The notes under the pieces: model-generated
Seen by the model: only the letters and a program-made list of their open reading frames with translations
Databases searched by the model: none
Told to the model about the DNA's origin: nothing
In this document: piece by piece, positions 11,641 through 23,855 of the stretch
How the letters are laid out: every line of letters begins with the position of its first letter
Numbering within the stretch: position 1 is the first letter of the stretch
NCBI RefSeq assembly: GCF_040939455.1
Contig: NC_134116.1
Coordinates: 46,577,400 to 46,641,399 of the forward strand
Direction of reading: 5' to 3'
Length of the DNA stretch: 64,000 nt
DNA from: Microcebus murinus
Taxonomy: Eukaryota; Chordata; Mammalia; Primates; Cheirogaleidae
Made by a program: the position numbers and the translations under genes

Positions 11641-12497
11641 AATTTTTTTTTATTTCAGCATATTATGCTGGTACAAATTTTAAGGTTGTGTATAATGCCC
11701 TTGTCCCCTCCCCCCACAAGTCTGAGCTTCAAGCGTGACCATCCCCCCGACTGTGCACATCTCACTCATTATGTATGTATATACCTGTCCCCTCCCCACC
11801 TCCCACCTGGCCAATACCCGATAAATGTAATTCATATGTGTCCACTTAGGTGCTGATCAGTTAATAGCAATTTGCTAGTGAGTATATGCCAGGGGTCCTC
11901 AAACTTTTTAAAGAGGAGGCCAGTTCACTGTCCCTCCGACTATTGGAAGGCTGGACAATAGTTTTTAAAAAACTATGAACAAATTCCTATGCACACTTTA
12001 CATATCTTATTTTGAAGTAAAAAAACAAATGGGTAAAAACACCCACATATGGCCCACAGGCCGTAGTTTGAGGACGCCTGGCTATATGTGGTGCTTGTTT
12101 TTCCATTCTTGGGATACTTCACTTAGTGGTATGGGTTCCAGCCCTATCCAGGAAAATACAAGAGGTGTTATATCACCAATGTTTCTTAGAGCTGAATAGT
12201 ACTCCATGGTATACATATACCACATTTTATTAATCCACTCATGTATTGATGGGCACTTGGATTGTTTTCACAGCTTTGCAATTGTGAATTGTGCTGCTAT
12301 AAACATTCGAGTGCAGGTGTCTTTTTTGTAGATTGTCCTTTGTTCTTTTGGGTAGATGCCCAGTAGTGGGATTGCTGAATCAAATGGTAGATCTACTTGT
12401 ATCACTTTAAGGTATGTCCATATAGCTTTCCACGGAGGTTGAACTACTTTGCAGTTCCACCAGCCATGTAGGAGTGTTCCTATCTCTCTGCATCCTT
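11641..12497 (-). mobile_element. L1, 5'-truncated, split by a hAT element
   Basis: Antisense L1 of the lemur-type lineage. A T-run at about 11643 is followed by 'cagcatattatgctggtac', the C-rich complement of the 3' UTR and ORF2 C-terminal sequence, ending near 12497 in 'ctctctgcatcctttt'. It is closely similar to the young copies at 39.5 and 60.3 kb. A 192-bp hAT-type element interrupts it at 11889-12080. Removing that segment restores the continuous L1 phrase agtatatg-tggtgcttg. No open frame of ORF2 remains. Confidence 0.92.
11889..12080. mobile_element. hAT-like miniature transposon nested in L1
   Basis: The element has terminal inverted repeats CAGGGGTCCTCAAACT (left) and the complement of agtttgaggacgcctg (right), matching at 15 of 16 positions. 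It is about 190 bp and has no coding frame. The flanks agtatatg (11881-11888) and gctatatg (12081-12088) match at 6 of 8 positions, fitting the 8-bp target duplications of hAT elements. Uninterrupted L1 copies lack it. Because the host L1 belongs to a primate-lineage family, the insertion must be younger than that family. The exact family cannot be named with certainty. Confidence 0.82.
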
Positions 12498-13149
12498 TTA
12501 TAGTAGATAAATAACACTTAATATGAATAACTTAGTTCAAATTCAGTGTAATAATTTTTGGTTCTGGAAAGCTGTACTTGGTTCCACTAGCCACCTGAAG
12601 GGCCTTATCTCTCTGTTTCCCTGGAAGTGGAGGAAATAATTACCATAGAACCCTCATAGAATGTATAGGAATTATGAAGTGTCTCTTTCTTCTAACAGAC
12701 TGTGATCTTACATAACAACAGGAAGTTTGCTATATTTATTTTCATATTACCTCTAGGCATTCTAGTGTTTGAAACATAATAGAAGTTCAATAATTAGTAG
12801 CTTAATGTATTAATATGGACATTAAATGCTGTCATTTTAGTATTTCTCACACATATTGATGTATTCATTTGCTTAGGTGGACATATTATGCCATAAAAAT
12901 TTTGAATAAATATTCCTACATAAGCATTTAAAAATGCCAGTAGTAGATTCAAAAAAGAAAATTCTGATATTTACAAGTGCATTTATTTGCTTAATAAGAA
13001 GCCAACATTAATGCTCTGACATTTTTAGTTTCCTAAATTAAGTATTTGCAAATTTTGCCTATGTGTTATTTAAACATTTTTTGAAATTAACATTTTACAA
13101 GTACTGTTTTGTATTTTGTATTATTCCTCAGTTGAATCATAAACATTCA
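12498..13149. other. AT-rich stretch, no feature recognised
   Basis: No gene or repeat family recognised. Confidence 0.4.
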
Positions 13150-13415
13150 TAAATAATAATAATAACAGAATATAACACTTATGGTGCTTATAACAGCATC
13201 ATTTTAAGTGCTTTACATATAATCCTCACAATATTCTAAGTGCTTTACATATATTATTCTCAACAAGTGTGAAGTAAGTACTATTATTACCTTTAGTTTA
13301 TAGAAGGGAAAAATTAAAGAATAGTTAAGTGGCTTGCCCCAAATCATACTTATAATAAATATCAGAGGTAAGATTGAAACACTGGGAGAGTAAATTAGAT
13401 TCTATGCCCTTAAAC
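13150..13415 (-). mobile_element. MIR SINE
   Basis: Antisense MIR: 'taagtgctttacatataatc', 'ctattattacctttagtt', gtggcttgcccc. An internal segment containing aagtgctttacatata is present twice (about 13205-13255), so the copy has a small internal duplication. Confidence 0.75.
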
Positions 13416-14839
13416 AATAAACTGGATTGTTTTTGCTTATCTAGTGTGTCTTATTGTATTCCAAGATTTTTTTCTTAATTCCACCTTTATTATTTCAGAT
13501 GGTCATATGCTTTCTTACAGTTTCTAACTTACAGTATTTTTTTTAATATTTAACTAAATTTCCTTTTGTCAGTACTTATCAGAGAAATACAAGAGTTAGT
13601 TGTCTTAGCTTATGACGGCAAACAACTGTCATTACCTTAAAAAAAATCAGTTATTTTCCTAGAAGACTCTAGTCACGCATATATTATGTAAGACTTAAAA
13701 TGTTATTATGGATCTACTATACAGGGAACAGTTCATTAGTCTTTACAACTGGGATCACAATGAATCTTATATTCTAATTACACTGGTCATACATAAATAT
13801 TAGACTTTTAAAATGTCTTAATGCAAAATTCATTTCAGGATTTCTTTGTTCATTTCTGTTCTTATTTCCTTCCTTCTTCAAGTCCACTGTTGTCACTTAA
13901 TCAGAAATAATGAACAGGATATTGGATCAATTTGAATTGAGAAGTTATTCTGAATTAATTAAGTCTGAAAGGATTCTCAAATATTCGAAGCAATGAACCA
14001 ATGTTCTAACAAGCCTTACTGTACTTTGTTGGTTCTATACTCTTTTCACTTTCCCAGGCAAAATTGCTTTTTTCAATTATTACTTTACAGGATTTAAAAT
14101 TTCATTTATATATTGGCATTTGTGCCATGCTACCAAGAAAAATATTTACTGATTATAACATACTTTGGCTTTGAAAGATTTGAAGTGCTGCTCCTCATAA
14201 AATCTGAATTGTCCTTCAAATTCTGTATTTATGTCAATGAGCTTAAGAAAATTGCCAAAAAGTAAAGAAACTGGAAAAGAAGACGAGTCAGTAATGAGAC
14301 AAAAAGCAGTAATTTCTTCTTTGATGAAGAATATTACAGCTTTATTCTGCTTCTTTTTCTCAGTTATTGTTTTTCTATTTCAACTTCAGTGGTTTCCATT
14401 TTTCTATGTATTAAACTTATATTAAAGTCAAAATATATCACTATACATAGTCAGGTTTTTGAGAAACAGATGTTGAGACAAAGATTCAGAGGCAAGTACC
14501 ATATTGAGAAAGTGCTATCCAAGAAACTGATAGGGGAATGGAGGAAGCAAAGCAGAGAAAGAAAAGAAGCCAGGTGAGGTTGCAGTTTCAATAAAAATCC
14601 CTCATCACAGCCTGCTCTCACGGAATCCGGGAGCCTAAAGTACGGCTCAGTCTTGTCTTATCTGAAGGCAGGGATACTGGGCTTGTGGAGTGGGTACTTA
14701 GAAGCAGTGTAACACATAAAATCAGATTGTCATATGAGGTGCACGCTAATTAGAGATCTTACCCAGTTTCCATCGTCATTAATAATTTTAATGATACAGA
14801 ACATCAAGAGGCTTTAACCAAGTAGAGCAGAGTCGGATA
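13416..14839. other. Mostly unique AT-rich DNA
   Basis: No gene seen. Around 14455-14580 the sequence (gagaaacagatgttgagaca and on) has the look of an old interspersed repeat, but I cannot assign a family. Open frames of about 60 codons at 14231-14577 show no family features. Confidence 0.4.
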
Positions 14840-14847
14840 CCTTGGAC

Positions 14848-15181
14848 CTGTGGTCCCCAACTCCCAGGCAGTGGCCTAGTACCATCCATGGCCTTTTAGG
14901 AACCAGACTCCACATCACTGCCTGAGCTCCGCCTTCTCAACCCCTCACAGTCCGTGGAAAAATTGTCTTCCTTTACACTTAAGAATATGGGGGGTGGGAC
15001 GTGCACAGCAGGAGGTGAGCGGTGGGCCAGCCAGCAAAGCTTCATCTGTATTTACAGCAGCTCTCCATCACTCCAGTCAGCGTCTGAGCTGCGCCTCCAG
15101 CTCTCCCCACCCCTCACCTTCCCGCAAAAATCTGTCTCTCTTGAAACCGTTTCATGGTGCCCAAAAGGTTGTGGACTGCTG
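14848..15181. mobile_element. Charlie-like hAT element (MER1 group)
   Basis: About 334 bp, G+C-richer than its surroundings. Ends CTGTGGTCCCCAAC and the complement of gttgtggactgctg match as inverted repeats at 10 of 14 positions. It is flanked by an exact 8-bp duplication ccttggac at 14840-14847 and 15182-15189. The interior includes ctgagctccgccttctc and the complement-like gtgagcggtgggccagcc, phrases typical of MER1-type Charlie elements. The open frames across it (14954-15242) are products of its high G+C content, not genes. Confidence 0.85.
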
Positions 15182-15189
15182 CCTTGGAC

Positions 15190-15780
15190 TGGTCCCCACG
15201 ATACCTATAAGGCATGCATCGCTGGCCTGCAATTATAGATGAGGTCTTGAAGAGATCTCACACAGTAAGGGAAATATTGAAATTGTATAGTAGTATCTGA
15301 TATTAGCCCCCAGAAAAGTGATTAGCTTATGGGACACGGATTTAGAAGCCATGACCTGTAGTTTATATGTTTGTTTACCATAAATGACCCTTTATCCAAG
15401 AATATCCAATAGATAAGCTCTTTTCTTCCTGGCAAATGTTTTTAGCCTATTTACATGAAGGACTATTGACATGAAAGTATACTAGGTCACCTGTTTTTGT
15501 TCCCTTACCCTAGGGGTGTCCCTCCAATAATAAAAAAAAAAAAAAATTGCTTTTTCTTTCCAGGGTTAATATAAAGACATCTAGATGAAGAACTGAAAGT
15601 AAGGAGTTCACAGCATGTCATAACTAGACCCCAATCTATATTCTAGACTCCTTTCTTTAATGCCCTACCTTGTCCCTTATATTCCAATCCTAGAAAATCA
15701 ACTAAATTTCTCCATATGAAATTCGCAGATTTTACTTCTTCCATCTTGCACAAATGCAATATCTTCTCTAGAGTAAATAT
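15190..15780. other. Unique sequence with an A-run
   Basis: No gene. An A-run occupies about 15533-15546, following 'cctccaataataa'. No repeat family recognised. Confidence 0.4.
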
Positions 15781-16425
15781 TTAGAAGTAAAATTTATCTT
15801 GTAGAATATGTGTACTTTCAAATGTATGTTGACAAACATATTTCAATTTATAAGCCAATTTAAAGTTTCAAAAATAATGTATAAATTTTCACCTAATTGT
15901 GTCCTCTCAATATTTGGTATTTGACAATATTTAAATTTGTCACTTGATAGATATAAAACATCTAAAAGTTGACCATATTTTAATATATTTATGGCCATTC
16001 TACTTTATTTGTAAATTGACTTTTCATCTACTGTTATCTTTTTATTATCAATAGACTCTTTTTATACAAAACATTTGGTGATTATCTGTCACACTTGTAT
16101 ACCTGCATCTTTTTCAAGGATGGGCCATATCTTTTTATTTTTTTCATGGTACTTCTGAAGTATATAATTTTTAAAATTTTATTTAGTCATATTAGTTTTT
16201 TTACTTTGTCTTATATTGTGCCATGTTTAAGAAATATTTTCCAAACATTTATCAGTGTGCTTTAAATTGACAAACTCATCACAGAGAAAGATTTCATATT
16301 TGTTCTTATATATTTCTAGGTTTTCTGTGTGTCCTACCCATCTAGTTTTTCTTCTCATTACTACTATAATTTTGTAATAATTATAGTTTGATACATGATA
16401 GGACAAAGACCATGCATTAGAAATC
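15781..16425 (-). mobile_element. Probable ancient L1M/HAL1-like remnant
   Basis: Antisense phrases such as 'tgtgtcctacccatctagtt' and 'tactactataattttgtaat' resemble old mammalian L1M or HAL1 ORF2 in reverse. No frame remains. The family and both ends are uncertain. Confidence 0.4.
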
Positions 16426-17451
16426 ACTGCAGTAAGGTTTTAACTAAACTCTCCCACAATTTACAATGCCAATTGCAACATCAAATTGACCTGCAGGAGT
16501 TGTTCTACCTCTTTCTGGAATTTGACATTTTTGGAAATTCATTTCTCAAACACCAATTTCTTGATTTTTTTTTTTGAATAATAAATCCTAGTTCTTCTCC
16601 AAAATCTTGTATTATTTTTTTCAATTTCTTTGCAGATTTCTATTCTTGGGCTATATATTGAAATTGTAATTTTTCTAGCATTGCAATCTTAGTCATTTTT
16701 CATCACTTTACATATTTTGCCTGTATAATCACATTGTTTCACATCACTTTAGCATCTCTCTTTAGGATGATGACTCCTAAATATACATTTCAAAACAAAT
16801 TTCAAATAGAAGTTTAAATTTGTTTGTTTACCTATATTTCAAATGAATATGTCTAAAATGAAAGTAAATATTTTTTCTTCTGACTCTATTCTGATTGCCC
16901 TATTTTGGTGAATTATGCCATTTTACCTTATTCCCAACAAAGAAACCAACCATTCTCATCTCCCTTTCATTCATATCACTTATCCACTTGATGTTAGAGG
17001 CTTGATGCCTCTACTGCCTTAAAAACCTTAGACACATCTCATCCTTTTTAATATGCTTGCTGTTTCTTTCTCTGGACTCTCAATATTTTAGTTTGGGAGA
17101 TGCTACCTCTAGACATGATTGTATCAAATGTAACATATTTACTGGTAGTAGATTGATCCTTATAAGATGCAAAAATAGTCATGTTATTCCATGGCTAAAA
17201 TTTTTAAGGTTATTCTCCACTTATTATACTGTAAGAACATGCAAGCTATAATAACATGCATTTGTATTCCCAGAATATTAAGAGAGAGATGTGCCAAAAT
17301 ACTCCCTTATGGGTTCAGTGTGTGACTAATGCTGAGTAAACAAAATAACAGATTTCTTTACTGGAAGATTTCCAAACTCTAAAAGCTAATGTACATTGGA
17401 AAATTCTAAGTGAAAATTTAGGCTCCATATTTTTCTTACATATCAGGATCT

Positions 17452-17454
<3 letters not shown>
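16426..17454. other. Unique AT-rich DNA
   Basis: No gene. Open frames at 16395-16577 and 17057-17251 have no recognisable features. T-runs at 16563-16575. Confidence 0.4.

Positions 17455-17509
<55 letters not shown>
17455..17509. repeat. (TA)n microsatellite
   Basis: About 27 uninterrupted TA units. Such long pure tracts are highly mutable and can extrude as cruciforms. Confidence 0.98.
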
Positions 17510-17512
<3 letters not shown>

Positions 17513-18310
17513 GTAATGTCCCCTGTTAAGATTAGCATTATAAGGAATACTTATCTAACTTTTTATAGTGTTTATTAAGGCAAAAATAAAACTCAAAAAT
17601 AAGACATAAAAAGCTAGAGTACTTGAAGTTCTTAGAAATTGCCACAATATTTGAGACCTACATACTTTTTTCTTCCCCTTTAATAAAAGTCTTCCCATAT
17701 TTTTCTATCCACCCATCTTTTAAGCGTAATTGAGATGAAGAGAAACTTCTCTGAAAGAACTTACCTGCTTCACTCTGAGAAAGCATTGGTTACTTCCTTC
17801 ATATTTTGCAACTATAATAGAGGTAACAATGACATATTTATTGTTTTCTATGACCAAGACTAGCTTCTCTCAAATTTATTTTTTTATCTCAGAACCTGTT
17901 TATTCTTTTAAACATACTGTGGAACCCCAAAGAATTTTTGTTTATGTGAATAATGTCTATCAATATTTACCACAAAGATAATTATTCAGAAATTTACAAA
18001 ATAGGTATGCATTAATTTCTTTTAAAATGTCAATTAAAAACTCACCACATGTTAACATAAATAACGTTTAATTTTAAGAAAAAACTATATTTGCTAAAAA
18101 AAAAAAACATGTAATGAGAAGTTATACTGATTTATATTTCTGCAAACATCTTGGGTATCTGCCTTAGTAGAAAACATCGCTTGTCTTAATGCTCGGATTG
18201 TTTCAGAATTGGCCAGAACAAGTTGCTTTAATCTGGCTCTTCTGTCTTTGTGACATACTCCATCATTTTATTGAGCATTTTTTTATATTCTGATGTAAAG
18301 AGCTCTTTTT
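17510..18310. other. AT-rich stretch, no feature recognised
   Basis: No gene. An A-run at about 18098-18109. No repeat family recognised. Confidence 0.4.
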
Positions 18311-19975
18311 AAAATTTTATTTCAGAATACTATGGGGGTACAAACATTTTGGTTATATATAATGCCTTTGGCTCAACCAAGCCAGGGCTACAAACATGTC
18401 CTTCTCCCATACAGTGAGCTCCGCATCCATTGGTTGTGAGTTTACCAATCCCCCTCACACACCTGACTGGCACCAAATGATTATTACTACCATATGAACA
18501 CCTTAGTGTTGATCAGTTGATACCAATTTGATGGCGAGTACATGTGGTGCTTGTTTTTCCATTCTTGTGACACTTCTCTTGGAAGGATGGGCTCTTGCTC
18601 TATCCAGAATATTATAAGAGGTGCTAGATCACCGTTGTTTTTTGTGGTTGAGCAGTAATTCCATAGTATACATATATTATATATTATTAATCCACTCATG
18701 TATTGATGGGCACTTGGGTTGTTTCTACATCTTTATCACTGTGAATTGCTCTGCCATAAACATTCCAGTGCAGATGTCTTTATCATAGAATGTATTTTTT
18801 TCCTTTTGGTAGATACCTGGTAGTGGGGTTACTGGATCAAATGGTATTTCTATTTTTAGTTCTTTGAAATATCTCCAGATTACTTTCCATAGGGGTTGTG
18901 CTAATTTGCAGTCCTACCAGAAGTATGAGAGTGTTCCAATCTCTCCATATCCTCCCCAGCATTTGTTGTTTGGGGACTTTTTTATAAAAGCCATTCTCAC
19001 TGGAATTAAGTGATATCTTTATTGTGGTATTCATTTGCATTTCCCTAAAGATTAGAGATGTTGAGCACTTTTTTATGTTTGCTGGCCATTATTCTGTCTT
19101 CTTTTGAAAGTTATGGTTCATGCCCTTTGCCCATTTTTTGATGGGGTTGTTTGATTTTTCCTTGTCAATTTTCTTAAGTTCTGTATAGATTATTGTTATC
19201 AACCCTTTCTTGGATGTCTAGAATGAAAATATTTTCTCCCATTCTGTACGTTTTCTATTCGCTCTAATGATAGTTTCCTTGGCTGTACAGAAGCTTTTTA
19301 AATTTGATCAGGTCCAATTTATTTATTTTTATTGCTACTATGATTGTTTTGGGGGTCTTCTTCATAAATTCTTTGCCTAGGGTGATGTCTATAAAAATTT
19401 TACCAACATTTTATTGTAGAATTCTTAAGATATCATGCCTTAGGTTTAAGGCCACTATCCATCATGAGTTGTTTTCTGTGAGAGTTGAGAGGTGTGCATC
19501 CAGTTTCAATCTTCTGCATGTGGTTATCCAGTTTTCCCAGCACCATTTATTAAATAGAGATTATTTTCCCCAATCTATATTTTCCTCTGTTTGGTCAAAG
19601 ATTAGATGACAATATAAGCATGGTTTTATATCTGGGTTCTCAGTCCTTTTTCCAAAGGTCTATGTCTTTGTTCTCAGGCAGATATCATGCTGTCTGGCTA
19701 CTGTAGCCATGTGGTAAAGCTTGAAGTCTGGTACACTGATGCCTCCTAATTTGTTCTTTTTGCTTAAGATCACTTTGGCTATAGAAGGTCTTCTCTGGTT
19801 CCATATGAAGCTTAGAGTTATTTTTTCTAGATCTGTAAAGAATGATGATGGTATTTTGATAGGGATTGCATTAATTCTATAGATCACTTTAGGTAGTATG
19901 GGTATTTTAACAATATTGATTCTGCCAATCCATGAGCATGGTAGTGTTTTCCATCTATTCGCATCATCTACATAA
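18311..19975 (-). mobile_element. L1, 5'-truncated, about 1.7 kb
   Basis: Antisense L1 starting at the 3' end ('cagaatactatgggggtac', C-rich UTR complement) and running through ORF2 C-terminal and thumb regions to the truncation near 19975, just past 'ccatctattcgcatcatct'. Decayed pieces of ORF2 are open on the minus strand: 18487-18699 (…WIEQEPILPREVSQEWKN), 18837-19040, and 19660-20073 (…[19 protein letters not shown]), the last reading out of L1 into flanking DNA at its N-terminal side. It has many stops between pieces. It is intermediate in age between the young copies and the L1M relics. Confidence 0.92.
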
Positions 19976-20214
19976 CAAGTTCTTCCAGGGCTGACTTTAT
20001 GTCCTACCCTGAATTCAGTCATTTCTCTTAGGAGCTCTGGTTTCTTTAGGGGGAAATGGTTATTAGAAAGCAAAATTTGGGTGTTAGATATATCCCATTA
20101 CTGGAGAGTCTTCCTCTAGGCCTTAGTGAACACAGCTTAAAAATACATGTATGTTTTTCATATATACATATGCATGCCTACATATGTACATATAGAGACA
20201 TAAACACATGTATA
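19976..20214. other. Possible ancient repeat between L1 and Tigger
   Basis: The phrase 'aggagctctggtttcttta' followed by 'gttagatatatcccattact' has the feel of an old mammal-wide repeat that I cannot name. It ends in a tatacata-rich low-complexity run at 20155-20210. Confidence 0.3.
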
Positions 20215-20844
20215 CAATCAATTTTTATTATTTATGGATTCCATATTTGCGAGTTTGTCTACTCACTAAAATATATCTGTAACCCCACAGTCAATACTTG
20301 AAGCACTTTTGTGATCATTTGCTGATAAGGTGACAGAAAGGACAAGAGGTGACAGAGAGGGCAACCCTTTGAGTCACAGACACACAGGTTCCCAATTGTG
20401 GTGAAACTAAGTTTGATTCTGCCTTCTTGTTTCAGTTCTCATACTGTAAACAAGTGTTTCTTAGGTGGTTCATGTAGCATCAAACATTTTGTTGAATTTT
20501 TGTGCCTTTTGTTTTTTTATTTTACTGTTCAAAACGGCCTCCAAGCGTAGAGCTGAAATGCTGTCTGGTGTTTCTAAGTGTAAAATAAGCTTTGTTCAAG
20601 TATGAATTATATTACTACTGGCAGTGAATTCTATGTTAATGAATCAACATTATATACTAAATAAGGTGTATTTAAATAGAAGCACACATAAAACTAACTT
20701 ATGTATTATGTGTTCTATTGATGGAAATGTTGAGACCAGAGGCTTGCAGGAACCTAACCCTGTTTCCCCTCTAGGAAATTGCTTAATACAGAGTTTAAGG
20801 GAAATTTCTATAACATAACACCTGTGTATAATGAGAATTGACTT
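20215..20844 (+). mobile_element. Tigger DNA transposon remnant
   Basis: About 630 bp. The left end 'caatcaatttttattattta' and right end ataatgagaattgactt are inverted copies of the Tigger terminus. Inside, 'tactcactaaaatatatctgt', 'ttcttgtttcagttctcata', 'ggcctccaagcgtagagctg' and 'accagaggcttgcaggaacc' match Tigger consensus phrases. The second and third lie at the start of the transposase gene in full elements; here only a short degraded stub remains, so the copy is internally deleted. Inactive. Confidence 0.85.
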
Positions 20845-21479
20845 TGTGTGTGCATAGGATATATACTCTCACAAATAGAATATTTAGAAATCTCAATTCA
20901 CATCAATATCTTCAAATCCAATCTAGATTTTATTTTACCTTTTTTCATTCCATATCAGAAACTCTATTATTCCAAGCTGAGAGCCCTGACTTCCAGTGAT
21001 ATTAACACATTTATTTATTTGCTCAATCCTATACTATAGTTAATATAATTCAATATAACTTCATTTACAAATCTATACATAACTACTAAAGAAGAGATCA
21101 GAGTTTATTTGCAGTTTTCAATTACTTCACCCTGTCCCAAACTAAAGAAATATAGCCAATTATCATGTGCATAAATACTTAGATTACTTTTTTTTTTGCC
21201 TTCTCCCTCTTCTTCTCCCATCAATGGAATCCTAGTGTTCATTTTTAAAAGTTGGTATCATTTGTTTAAATTTGCTTTCTTTGATTTCATTTTTACAGTT
21301 TTAGTTCTCTTTTCAACTTTTAAAATTTAACTTTATCTTTGAATATGAAGAACATTAACATGCTTCCAAAAGTCAATACACTTATTTGAGAAGTGTCCTT
21401 TTCTTCATATCACTTCCCTTTTAATCCTCACCACTTGCATTAATCCACTTCATTGATTTTTGGTTTATCTTTATTTTTT
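20845..21479. other. AT-rich stretch, no feature recognised
   Basis: No gene or repeat family recognised. Confidence 0.4.
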
Positions 21480-21682
21480 TGGAAAGTGGCAAATAGCAAA
21501 TATTTTAGGCTTTGTAGGTTAAATAGCCTTTGTTTGTAAGCACGTAATTCTGCCCTTGCAATGCTAAAGTAGCCACGGGCAACAAATGAATAAATGAGCA
21601 TCATTGGGTCCCCATAATACTTTAATTATCAAAAAAGACTGTGTGCTCCATTTGGTTCATGGACCACAGTTTAGAAACCTCT
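21480..21682 (+). mobile_element. hAT-Charlie-type remnant, copy 1
   Basis: Phrases 'caaatattttaggctttgta' and 'ttcatggaccacagttta' match a MER1-group non-autonomous element whose ends normally read CAGGGGTCGGCAAAC. Both ends are eroded and no target duplication can be seen. A second, related copy lies at 22448-22651. Confidence 0.6.
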
Positions 21683-22150
21683 AAATTAGATTAAAGCATA
21701 TACAATATTAATTTTATACATATGTATATTATGTATATATATGTGAATTGACTTGTGTTACATTAAAACAACAGTTCTCATCTCATCTCATACCCAGAAA
21801 TACATCAATTACCTTTAGTGAGATTTCTGCTTAGTGCCCTCAGCTTGAATCTGAATTTCCCTGTGAATAGAAATGACAAGTGTTATTACCAGATTTGGTG
21901 CTATGAAACTGAGTAGAAAATTGGCATATTGTTTTACTTCCATCCAAGGCTTGTTGTCAGGTTCCTTGAATGTTAAAAAATATTTCATTCTTTCATTCAT
22001 TAATTAAAAAAATGTTTATATGGTACTTATTGGACAATGACAATGTTTTGAGGTCTCTTTTATGATGAAAAAGACAATATTTATATCTCTGCCCTTACAT
22101 ACTAGTGACCGAAGCACACAAAAAATATAGCTAGACTAAGCATGAAGAGA
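21683..22150. other. AT-rich stretch, no feature recognised
   Basis: No gene. Short tatgtata run at 21715-21745. Confidence 0.4.
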
Positions 22151-22154
22151 AGCA

Positions 22155-22262
22155 GCAACATCTGACCCTCCTGGGACCTATGATATGATTTGGGACAAGC
22201 CACTTCACTTTACTTGATTTAAGTTGTTTAGCTAGAGAATAAAAAGTTTAAGCAAGATGCCA
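22155..22262 (+). mobile_element. Possible MIR fragment
   Basis: The phrase 'gggacaagccacttcacttt' resembles the MIR core in sense orientation. Short and diverged. Confidence 0.35.
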
Positions 22263-22447
22263 TTAGTGGATTTACCATGATGTTAATCTATCTTCTTGGA
22301 TAGTGCTGGATCATATCCTCAGACCCAAACCCAGTGAGTTTTAAGCCTAATACAGGAAATTTGACAGGCAGGACTATGCTCCCCATGAAAGTCATATCAT
22401 GAAGTATGATTTTGATGTACATTTTACTGGATGAGGTGGCTAAATTG

Positions 22448-22651
22448 TCAGGTGACAAACTTTTTCTAATAGGGGCCAAATAGTAAACATTCTATGCTTT
22501 GAGGGCCATATATATTCCCTGTCACATATTATTCTTTGTTCTTTTTATAACCTTCTAAACATGCAAAATGTATTTTTAGCTCATGGTCCATAAAAACATT
22601 CTGTGGCAAGATTTGACCCTTGTCCAGTAGTTTTCTAATCCTTGGACTAGA
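22448..22651 (+). mobile_element. hAT-Charlie-type remnant, copy 2
   Basis: 'gtgacaaactttttctaata', 'gggccaaatagtaaacattc' and 'ttctgtggcaagatttgacc' are the two ends and interior of the same type of MER1-group element as at 21480. It is better preserved at its left end. No coding capacity. Confidence 0.65.
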
Positions 22652-23709
22652 GAATTTCAGGATATTCTACACTCTTTGAGTTGTATGGACTACATATAAG
22701 ACCTGTTAGTTGGAGGTAAATTAGAGTAAAAGAGAGAGAAAAACAGCATCTCCAAAAGAGTTCATGTAAAAGTTTCTTCACTTGAAATAGAATCTCTCCC
22801 TAGAGAGAATAAAGTCTAAGGGAAACTTTTGGAATAATATCTACCTTGCTTTACAAGGGAATACTCTAAGGAATTTCTAAAATTGTATACAACTGGAAAT
22901 ATAAGGATCTATCACATGAGGTAGTATTTGTTTGAGCTAGGGATAAATAATGTGTTTTAAGTTTTATGTGCTACATTTCTCATAAACAAATACCATTTTA
23001 TTGTCTCATACATTCAGACAACAGAGCACTATTCTGTTCCCTTTGGATTGATACTAGGAGAACACAAATGACAGCAAAACTATGTAATATATGCAAAGAT
23101 TCCTTGACACTGACATGCACTGACAGTCTGCTTCCCATTTCATTCGATTCCAAGCTATTAAACCCTAGTGACCTGTAAATGCATCTCCAACCTTCATCTG
23201 TTATGACTGCCTATGGTAAAATCCAATTTTTCTGTATGGGACACACTGGAATGACACAATGGAAGATAGCTTCTTCCCTCAGGAGTCAAAGAACATTAAA
23301 GAAGATACATAATTACATAGAAAAGTATGAGAAATGGAAAATAAACCCATCATGTGGTACACAATGCATATGACTATGCATTAATTTGTCACAAAACATT
23401 TGCATGCCCAAATGTACAGATTAAATAAGTATCCAGAGCTTAAGTAGAGAAGGTTCTTTGGAAGAGTACATATAAAGGCACATATAAGCACATGTACTCT
23501 AGGCTTGCTTATGTATTAATACATGATATGTATCCTTGTAAGGATACATAAGAGTAGCATATAGACTTTCTCAGGATCAGTTCCCACTGCCACTCCGGGC
23601 AATTTGATACTTTAGGAAGTTGAATGCTCTTTAAGTAACCTAGAAAAACACTGTCTTTGTAATATATTTCTGTAACTTTGGCCTTGGCATCATCAGCTCT
23701 CAACCTTTT
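22652..23709. other. Unique sequence, no feature recognised
   Basis: No gene. Open frames at 22966-23178 and 23179-23373 are adjacent in the same frame but show no family features. An A-run lies at 23715-23725, just beyond a T-run at 23707-23714. Confidence 0.4.
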
Positions 23710-23711
23710 TT

Positions 23712-23855
23712 TTTAAAAAAAAAAATATTTAGTTTTCCTGTCTGTAAAATGGAGATAATGTTAATTCCCCTCTCCTGGATGCTGAGAGGGTTGACTTATA
23801 AAAGGAAAGCACTTTAAAAATGAAAAGCACTTGTGCTTATTATTCACCATAATAT
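23712..23855 (+). mobile_element. MIR SINE fragment
   Basis: Sense MIR 3' part: 'gtctgtaaaatggagataat' and gaaagcactttaaaaa. Confidence 0.6.
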
